A DNA stretch of 5,709 nucleotides from Parvibaculum sp. (lineage in GTDB: Bacteria; Pseudomonadota; Alphaproteobacteria; Parvibaculales; Parvibaculaceae). Where the stretch lies: the NCBI GenBank assembly GCA_014359855.1, contig JACIYQ010000002.1, positions 1-5,709 of the forward strand, written 5' to 3'. Below are positions 1 through 4,386 of this stretch, one piece after another; within the stretch, counting starts at the first letter, position 1, and each line of letters opens with the position of its first letter. The position numbers and the translations under genes are program-made. The notes under the pieces were generated by a model. It was not told the DNA's origin. It saw nothing but the letters and a program-made list of their open reading frames with translations, and did not search any database.

Positions 1-12
1 AGCGCTCCCGAA

Positions 13-70
13 ATGCAACGGGACGGAGCGTCTGAGCGCTATGGGGGCTCCACGCCCCGTCCCGTTGCAT
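13..70. repeat. Perfect 14-bp inverted repeat with internal hairpins
   Basis: ATGCAACGGGACGG (13-26) is exactly complementary to CCGTCCCGTTGCAT (57-70). The 30-base interval can itself fold: AGCG/CGCT (27-30 with 37-40) and GGGGC/GCCCC (44-48 with 54-58, sharing two bases with the outer stem). The plus strand would therefore form a long stem topped by a branched loop. It could be an interspersed repeat element, the end of a mobile element, or a structured RNA or terminator region of the next gene outside the window. I cannot assign it to a known family. Confidence 0.5.
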
Positions 71-74
71 CACC

Positions 75-89
75 GAGCCCGACGGGCTC
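75..89 (-). terminator. Hairpin just after the HEPN gene, weak terminator candidate
   Basis: GAGCCC and GGGCTC form a perfect 6-bp stem with a 3-base loop, beginning six bases past the HEPN gene stop codon. The position is right for the end of the cassette transcript, but no T-run follows on either strand, so it is at best an atypical terminator or an mRNA-stabilising stem. Confidence 0.35.
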
Positions 90-95
90 AAATGG

Positions 96-1028
96 TCAAC
101 AGACTCTACTTCCGACTGGATGAAAGTTGGGGCTCAGGTCAAGCCCGAAAAATTCTGCGGCAGAGTAGGTTGACGTCGCAGTGAAGGCGTTTCCGAGCCC
201 ACAGGCGGATAGCTTAGATAAACCAGAGATTCTCAGTCCGCACGCTATGCACTCAAAGGCAGTTGGCAGCATTGCCTGCTTTTGTCGGACCTCATCGTCA
301 TTTACTGAGGTCGCAACGATGCCACTTGGGCTGCCTTGCACCAACGCCGTACATCCGCACGCAGGGCACACGACTCTATGGCCGGATTGTTTGATAGCCC
401 AAGAAAGAGCTTGAGTTTTTGCATCTTCCCTTTCCTCGGGTTCTTTATTCTGCCAGACCTGCGCATGCGCTTTGATATCTTGTTGAACAGCTTTGGCGGC
501 CTCGTCCTCCAGTGACTCAATCATCATTCTTGCTGCCCTTGGATCGGCAACAAAGTTCTCAAGTTCCAACCCCATCGATTGGAGAAGTACGCGGCAGGCC
601 TGATAAAATTTCGGAAGCCAGTCTGCCGTTCCTAGTGCGTCAAATGCGAGTTCCCCGGTATGCAGTTCGGCATTTCGTCTATCTGCATGTTTACCGCAGA
701 ACCCGGCTATCTCTTGGGTGAAGCTTGGCAATAGTTCTGTTAAACGACCAAGTGCTTCGCTGGTGGAAATCGACGAAGGAGCAAACTTCTTTGCGGTGGC
801 TTGATGTCCCAATGCATAGGTCAGGTTTCGCCAGTTGCTATGATCGGCAAGAAGGATGGGGGAGATGCGGGCCAACGCAGCTCTCGCTAGAAGTTCCAAA
901 CATAAAGCCGACCAAAATCCGAACTGTGAATCTTCCGGTGTATTGGACTCCATTCGTTCCATGTAGACGGATGCTTTCGCCAGAAGTGAATCTGACGACC
1001 ATGGATGTGTCGGGACGTGCTCTGTCAT
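96..1028 (-). CDS. HEPN-domain protein with C-terminal zinc ribbon; putative RNase effector
   Basis: This 310-residue protein is the last gene of a three-gene cassette. Its N-terminal two thirds look all-helical. The helix around residues 36-60 (FWSALCLELLARAALARI) resembles the first helix of HEPN domains, and R118-N119-A-E-L-H123 matches the HEPN catalytic signature R-x4-6-H with the usual polar residue after the arginine. Residues 165-215 are charged and helical. The C-terminal part carries CPACGC (C221, C224, C226) and CIACG (C260, C263), a CxxC-x35-CxxC zinc ribbon that could bind nucleic acid or a partner. Many HEPN proteins are metal-independent RNases in toxin, abortive-infection and CRISPR systems; RNase activity here is inferred from the motif only. 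The start ATG at 1028 overlaps the oxygenase stop as ATGA (1025-1028), suggesting translational coupling. No signal peptide or membrane segment is seen, so the protein is probably cytoplasmic. It could instead be a non-catalytic HEPN regulator. I know no gene name for it. Confidence 0.85.
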   Translation of the reverse strand: MTEHVPTHPWSSDSLLAKASVYMERMESNTPEDSQFGFWSALCLELLARAALARISPILLADHSNWRNLTYALGHQATAKKFAPSSISTSEALGRLTELLPSFTQEIAGFCGKHADRRNAELHTGELAFDALGTADWLPKFYQACRVLLQSMGLELENFVADPRAARMMIESLEDEAAKAVQQDIKAHAQVWQNKEPEEREDAKTQALSWAIKQSGHRVVCPACGCTALVQGSPSGIVATSVNDDEVRQKQAMLPTAFECIACGLRISGLSKLSACGLGNAFTATSTYSAAEFFGLDLSPNFHPVGSRVC

Positions 1029-1741
1029 GCGTATATTTCCGACATGTAAACCCTCTCAACCCTTCGGCCAACGGCCTCTGGTGGGACGGCGCTGCGGCCG
1101 TGTAAACATTTCCAATTGTCGACAATTAGTGTGTCACCTGGTCGAGATAGCGATACTTCTACTAGGGCAGGTGATTGCGGCGCGGCTTGAAACATATATT
1201 CATTTACAGCTTGAGAAGCACCGTTGACCGGCGAAAGGAATATGCTGTCCCATCGGTATCCAGTCGATCCATGTTCGTTAAACACCAAAGGAATCGCACA
1301 CGAAGCAACGTTCGATGCAACGCGTCGTAAACGGAACGTTGCACGGCATAGTAACGGCGCGCCTAAGGAAGATGACAGGTCCGAAAACGGGAGAATGCGC
1401 GTTGTCACAGAATCAAACCCCGTTAGACACCGAAGTACGAGGTAACGTGGCGGACGCATCCAGTGAGAGAGATCAGTGTGCAGCGGGAAGCTCGATCTCC
1501 CGAAGTAGGCGCTATACGTATATTCGGATGCATCTGCAGCAGCTTTTGGCGTGAGTTGCTGAACCAATGGGGGCCTCCGCCTTGGCATGAAGGGACGGAG
1601 ACACAAAGGTGCGCCGATTTCTCTAGCGAGATTTTCCGTGTTTTCTTCTTGCCGCCACTGAGGGAGGAAGCTGTAGCCATTTTGCCAAAGTGATCGGAGC
1701 ATTTGAATCCAGTTCTGACATGGGGCTTGCGTAGTGCTCAT
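1025..1741 (-). CDS. TauD/TfdA-like Fe(II)/2-oxoglutarate-dependent oxygenase
   Basis: This is a 238-residue protein with the signature of Fe(II)/2-oxoglutarate oxygenases of the TauD/TfdA/clavaminate-synthase superfamily. The proximal metal motif is H88-T-D90 in FPLHTDLSHW. The distal histidine is H214 in DNWKCLHGRSAVP. It is followed by arginines at 226, 227 and 230, one of which should bind the 2-oxoglutarate carboxylate. The segment before H214 (SRPGDTLIVDNWKCLHGR) is typical of the last core strands of this fold. Enzymes of the family couple 2-oxoglutarate decarboxylation to hydroxylation or a related oxidation. The substrate cannot be read from the sequence. At 238 residues it is shorter than TauD (about 280). 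I chose the ATG at 1741 because it overlaps the upstream stop as ATGA, the same arrangement as at the downstream junction; an in-frame ATG at 1768 would add nine residues. Neither start has a strong ribosome binding site, which suits coupling. The enclosing cassette contains no sulfonate or taurine transport genes, so taurine catabolism is unlikely. Confidence 0.85.
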   Translation of the reverse strand: MSTTQAPCQNWIQMLRSLWQNGYSFLPQWRQEENTENLAREIGAPLCLRPFMPRRRPPLVQQLTPKAAADASEYTYSAYFGRSSFPLHTDLSHWMRPPRYLVLRCLTGFDSVTTRILPFSDLSSSLGAPLLCRATFRLRRVASNVASCAIPLVFNEHGSTGYRWDSIFLSPVNGASQAVNEYMFQAAPQSPALVEVSLSRPGDTLIVDNWKCLHGRSAVPPEAVGRRVERVYMSEIYA

Positions 1742-2400
1742 TGATACTCGTTGCGTAGCTTTCGCCATTCCGCCAGAACAGCTTCATACTCCCGTTGAAA
1801 CACTTCCTCCTCATTTCCTTGAAGCGGGACATCAAGTGTCCCAAATGAGGTGCCGCGAATGACGTCCAGGATGCGCATTTCTTCTAGACGGGGAAACGCT
1901 TCGCCCATGAGCCACAGTCCCAGGCGAGCGGCTTCTGCCGAAAGTCGTGGTTCTTCTGCGAAGTACGGATAAATTAGACGGCTCGAATGATCATCGCCCT
2001 CCAGTGAAAGAAGGTTCTCCACTTTCACGGTCGATGCTAGCTCTTCAAACGAAACGCGTCCGTGGGGACTCGGGAGTAGTGCTTCGAACGGCTCGTTCCT
2101 CCATCGGCGTTTTTCATCCCACCACAGAAGAAATCCGTCTCTCAACAGTGGGCACAGACGCTTCCGTTGAGCGCTTCGCACAATATAAACCTCGGTCAGG
2201 GCACGCAAATCTTCAGTTCCAAGAGCATGCTGTTTTGCTCCGCTCCAGAACGCAGTGTGGAAATCTCCGCCATCTCCACTAAGGCCTTCGTTTTTTGCGA
2301 TTTCTTGTCGGATGTCTGCTCGGAGAAGGCTTATACGCTTATTGTTTGGCGCATAGAAAATCTGCAGGAGCTTTCGAAGGTGGATTTTCTCCAAGGACAT
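1738..2400 (-). CDS. Conserved-looking hypothetical protein, first gene of the three-gene cassette
   Basis: This 220-residue protein matches no family I can name. It is soluble and charged, with no signal peptide or membrane segment. Features that look like conserved blocks are KIHLRKLLQIFYAPNNKR near the N-terminus, GDGGDFHTAFWSGAKQH (residues 42-58), LLRDGFLLWWDEKRRWRNEPF (about 85-105), and RLIYPYFAEEP followed by SAEAARLGLWLMGEAFP (about 141-170). The C-terminus EYEAVLAEWRKLRNEY is probably helical. The DFH and the tryptophan-rich central block could form a ligand site, but no known catalytic motif stands out. I chose the ATG at 2400 because a GAGG sequence lies nine bases upstream; an upstream TTG at 2457 in the same frame lacks such a site. 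The stop codon overlaps the oxygenase ATG at 1741. As the first gene it probably sets expression of the cassette. Its composition is lower in G+C than neighbouring dnaB. That the protein is real is fairly sure; its function is unknown. Confidence 0.8.
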   Translation of the reverse strand: MSLEKIHLRKLLQIFYAPNNKRISLLRADIRQEIAKNEGLSGDGGDFHTAFWSGAKQHALGTEDLRALTEVYIVRSAQRKRLCPLLRDGFLLWWDEKRRWRNEPFEALLPSPHGRVSFEELASTVKVENLLSLEGDDHSSRLIYPYFAEEPRLSAEAARLGLWLMGEAFPRLEEMRILDVIRGTSFGTLDVPLQGNEEEVFQREYEAVLAEWRKLRNEYQ

Positions 2401-2409
2401 TCGGTTTTT

Positions 2410-2414
2410 CCTCA
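2410..2414 (-). promoter_or_regulatory. Ribosome binding site of the first cassette gene
   Basis: On the minus strand TGAGG lies nine bases before the ATG at 2400. It is the best Shine-Dalgarno match in the cassette and decides the start of the 220-residue gene. The later two genes lack comparable sites and seem to rely on their ATGA overlaps. Confidence 0.6.
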
Positions 2415-2437
2415 GGTGAAGCTTTCGGCGCACGCGC

Positions 2438-2479
2438 AAGCAACAAAACCTAAGCAACTAACAGAACGACTAAAGCAAC
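2438..2479. repeat. Three AAGCAAC direct repeats in the cassette leader
   Basis: AAGCAAC occurs at 2438-2444, 2452-2458 and 2473-2479 (GTTGCTT on the transcribed minus strand). The start-to-start distances are 14 and 21 bp, both multiples of seven. They fall in the 85-bp gap between the dnaB stop and the start of the 220-residue gene, where a promoter and operator for the cassette would be expected. A repressor or activator site is possible. I could not place a convincing -35/-10 pair over them, and no regulator gene is present in the cassette. Confidence 0.4.
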
Positions 2480-2485
2480 GAATAT

Positions 2486-3988
2486 CTACTCAAACCCCTC
2501 CGTATGCATCTGATCGAGGTCCGAGAACCGCGTCACATCCGCCTGGAATTGCAGCTTCACGGTGCCGGTCGGGCCGTGGCGCTGCTTGCCGATGATGCAT
2601 TCGGCGAGGCCATGCACGCGCTCCATTTCCTCCTGCCACTGAAGATGGTCGGGCGTGCCCTCGGTCGGCTCGCGCCGCGAGACGTAATATTCCTCGCGGA
2701 ACACGAACATGACGACGTCGGCGTCCTGTTCGATCGAGCCCGACTCGCGCAAATCCGATAGCTGCGGCCGCTTGTCGTCGCGGCTTTCCACCTGGCGCGA
2801 AAGCTGCGACAGCGCCATGATCGGCACGTTGAGTTCCTTCGCCAGCGCCTTGAGGCCGGTCGTGATCTGCGTCACTTCCTGCACGCGGTTGTCGCCCGCC
2901 TTGCCCGAACCCGCCAGCAATTGCAGATAGTCGATGACGAGAAGCCCCAAACCGCGCTGCCGCTTCAGCCGCCTTGCGCGCGCCGCCAGCGTCGCGATGG
3001 TGAGGCCGCCCGTGTCATCGATATAGAGCGGAATGCTCTGCAGCTCGCGCGCCGCGTCGACGAGCCGGTGGAACTCGTCCTCATGGATGTTGCCGCGCCG
3101 GATTTTTTCCGACGGCACGCCGGATTGTTCCGCGAGCAGTCGCGTCGCAAGCTGCTCGGCCGACATTTCAAGCGAGAAGAAGCCGACGATCGCGCCGTCC
3201 TTCGCCGTCACCGTGCCGTCCGCGTGGTGCTCGGCCTTGTAGGCCTTGGCGGCGTTGAAGGCGATGTTGGTGGCGAGCGCCGTCTTGCCCATGGAAGGGC
3301 GGCCCGCCATGATCAGCAGGTCGGAAGGCTGCAGGCCGCCGAGCCTGTGGTCGAGGTCGCGCAGTCCCGTCGAGATGCCGGAAAGCCCGCCGTCGCGCTT
3401 ATAGGCTTCGGCCGCCATGTCGATGGCGGTTTTGAGCGACTCGTGGAAGCTCTGGAAGCCGCCCTCGTATTTGCCGCGCTCGGCAAGCTGGTAGAGCATC
3501 TGCTCCGCGTCGAGGATCTGCGCGCTCGGCGTGTCGTCCACCGGCGCGTCATAGGCGCGGTTGTGGATGTCGGTGCCCACCGTGATGAGTTCGCGGCGGA
3601 TGGCGAGGTCGTAGATCGTGCGCCCGTATTCTTCCGCGTTGATGATCGTCGTCGCCGCGCCGGCGAGGCGGGCGAGATATTGCGGTCCGCCGATTTCGGC
3701 CAGCGCCGCGTCGCGCTCGAAGAAATTCTTCAGCGTTACGGGCGAGGCGAGGTGGCCTTGCGTGATCAGCTTCGCCGCCGCCTCGTAAATTCGTCCGTGT
3801 ACGGCATCGAAGAAATGCGTGGGTTCCAGAAAGCCCGCCACGCGGTCGTAGCTCTCGTTGTTGACGAGCATGGCGCCGAGCAGCGCCTGCTCCGCATCGA
3901 TATTGTGCGGCGGCACGCGGTAGTCGGCGGGGGAGCCCTCGTCATGCGAGTCGGGCGATCGGGAATAGGCGGCTGTCGTGTTGTCCAT
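2486..3988 (-). CDS. dnaB: Replicative DNA helicase DnaB
   Basis: This is the hexameric 5'-3' helicase that unwinds the replication fork and interacts with primase and the loader at oriC. It has 500 residues from the ATG at 3988, close to the usual 460-500. The N-terminal domain begins at PPHNIDAEQALLGAML (residues 26-40). The linker spans about residues 150-205. The RecA-like C-terminal domain carries Walker A GRPSMGKT (229-236), the FFSLEMS block (270-276), Walker B LLVIDYLQLL (349-358), the SDLRESGSIEQDAD motif (411-424) and IIGKQRHGP (465-473), in which R470 matches the arginine finger known from E. coli DnaB. No inserted intein or frameshift is seen. The start is uncertain: a GTG at 3994 would add two residues, and neither codon has a clear Shine-Dalgarno. 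A 400-bp leader with DnaA-box-like motifs precedes it. Behind it lies a compositionally different cassette rather than the alanine racemase gene common after dnaB in this class; this last point is from general knowledge. Confidence 0.97.
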   Translation of the reverse strand: MDNTTAAYSRSPDSHDEGSPADYRVPPHNIDAEQALLGAMLVNNESYDRVAGFLEPTHFFDAVHGRIYEAAAKLITQGHLASPVTLKNFFERDAALAEIGGPQYLARLAGAATTIINAEEYGRTIYDLAIRRELITVGTDIHNRAYDAPVDDTPSAQILDAEQMLYQLAERGKYEGGFQSFHESLKTAIDMAAEAYKRDGGLSGISTGLRDLDHRLGGLQPSDLLIMAGRPSMGKTALATNIAFNAAKAYKAEHHADGTVTAKDGAIVGFFSLEMSAEQLATRLLAEQSGVPSEKIRRGNIHEDEFHRLVDAARELQSIPLYIDDTGGLTIATLAARARRLKRQRGLGLLVIDYLQLLAGSGKAGDNRVQEVTQITTGLKALAKELNVPIMALSQLSRQVESRDDKRPQLSDLRESGSIEQDADVVMFVFREEYYVSRREPTEGTPDHLQWQEEMERVHGLAECIIGKQRHGPTGTVKLQFQADVTRFSDLDQMHTEGFE

Positions 3989-4076
3989 GGGCACAAGTTC
4001 TAAACGAAGCGGCTGTTCGGGTGGCCGGCAAATGCGGGGATTTCTCCGCTCGTCCCCAGCTTTCTTCTCCAGACCC

Positions 4077-4085
4077 TGTGGATAA
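4077..4085 (-). promoter_or_regulatory. Perfect DnaA box upstream of dnaB
   Basis: The minus strand reads TTATCCACA, the exact consensus DnaA-binding 9-mer, about 90 bp upstream of the dnaB start. Looser relatives follow at 4141-4149 (CCATCCACA, minus), 4186-4194 (TTATCCCGC, plus), 4199-4207 (TTATCCCCG, minus) and 4281-4289 (TTATCCCCG, plus). The first is a strong sequence match. Whether DnaA controls dnaB here is inference. The surrounding DNA is G/C-rich, with no A/T-rich unwinding element, so a replication origin is not supported. Confidence 0.5.
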
Positions 4086-4185
4086 GCGGGCGGAATTCTG
4101 GCAAGCCCTTGAAATCAATAGGCTTTGTCCGGTGCGAGGCTGTGGATGGCTTCGATTTTAGCCTGAGTCGCGGTTCCGCGAGGAC

Positions 4186-4207
4186 TTATCCCGCAAGCCG
4201 GGGATAA
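4186..4207. repeat. TTATCCC/GGGATAA inverted repeat in the dnaB leader
   Basis: TTATCCC (4186-4192) and GGGATAA (4201-4207) form a perfect 7-bp inverted repeat around an 8-base centre. The right arm, extended as CGGGGATAA (4199-4207), also pairs perfectly with TTATCCCCG at 4281-4289. It could be a dimeric operator, paired weak DnaA sites, or an RNA hairpin in a long dnaB leader. There is no T-tract, so it is not an ordinary intrinsic terminator. Confidence 0.45.
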
Positions 4208-4301
4208 CAGGCGGGCGAGGGCATGCGGATGACGCCGAGGGGGCGGGCGAGGGGTGCCGCGGGCGGGCGGCGGGACGGCCTTATCCCCGCTATTGCGGTG
4301 C

Positions 4302-4330
4302 GTGACGTTTCGATGACATTTCGATGACAG
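4302..4330 (-). promoter_or_regulatory. PHO-box-like array of three 7-mers in an 11-bp register
   Basis: On the minus strand CTGTCAT, ATGTCAT and ACGTCAC follow one another, each pair separated by CGAA, giving a strict 11-bp period. Seen on the plus strand this includes a perfect 11-bp tandem duplication (4308-4318 and 4319-4329). PhoB binds direct repeats of CTGTCAT spaced by four bases, so the match to a PHO box is good in sequence, spacing and number of units. Its orientation points towards dnaB, whose start is about 310 bp away. Target gene and PhoB binding are inferred; a chance tandem repeat is the alternative. Confidence 0.5.
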
Positions 4331-4340
4331 TGATCCCTTT

Positions 4341-4361
4341 CCGGGGCCGGTTTGTCCCCGG
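4341..4361 (-). terminator. G/C hairpin downstream of cfa, weak terminator candidate
   Basis: CCGGGG and CCCCGG form a 6-bp perfect stem with a 9-base loop, starting about 25 bases past the cfa stop codon. There is no U-tract after it in the transcript, so it may only stabilise the cfa mRNA 3' end or assist Rho-dependent ending. Confidence 0.3.
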
Positions 4362-4386
4362 TCCCGGCTCAGCCTCGCGGGAATTT

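Larger units (their letters stand above)
3989..4386. other. Gene-free dnaB leader region with clustered possible control sites
   Basis: This roughly 400-bp stretch between cfa and dnaB contains no credible gene. The only longer open frame on the minus strand runs out of cfa in another frame and has no start of its own here. In order towards dnaB it holds a G/C hairpin after cfa (4341-4361), a PHO-box-like array (4302-4330), G-tracts on the plus strand (4239-4274), a TTATCCC/GGGATAA dyad (4186-4207) and a perfect DnaA box (4077-4085). I could not recognise a clear sigma-70 promoter. Confidence 0.6.

Noticed and set aside
13..70. Integron attC site
   Set aside because: The dyad has long perfect arms but lacks the GTTRRRY/RYYYAAC core sites, and no integron cassette context is visible.
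1..95. tRNA gene end serving as an attachment site
   Set aside because: No T-arm consensus, anticodon arm or CCA end could be found on either strand; the hairpins do not fit a cloverleaf.
725..1105. Plus-strand open frames of 126 and 69 codons opposite the HEPN gene and the oxygenase gene end
   Set aside because: They span the overlap of two well-supported minus-strand genes, show no family motif, and have no credible ribosome binding site.
2401..2457. TTG start at 2457 for the 220-residue gene
   Set aside because: It would add a basic, Arg/Cys-rich leader with no ribosome binding site, while the ATG at 2400 has a well-placed GAGG.
2921..4003. A 360-codon plus-strand open frame opposite dnaB
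   Set aside because: It mirrors the codon structure of the certain dnaB gene, is abnormally rich in Arg, Val and Ala, shows no motif, and is a usual antisense shadow in G/C-rich coding DNA.
3989..4386. Replication origin between cfa and dnaB
   Set aside because: DnaA-box-like motifs are present, but only one is perfect, and there is no A/T-rich unwinding region; a regulatory role is the simpler reading.
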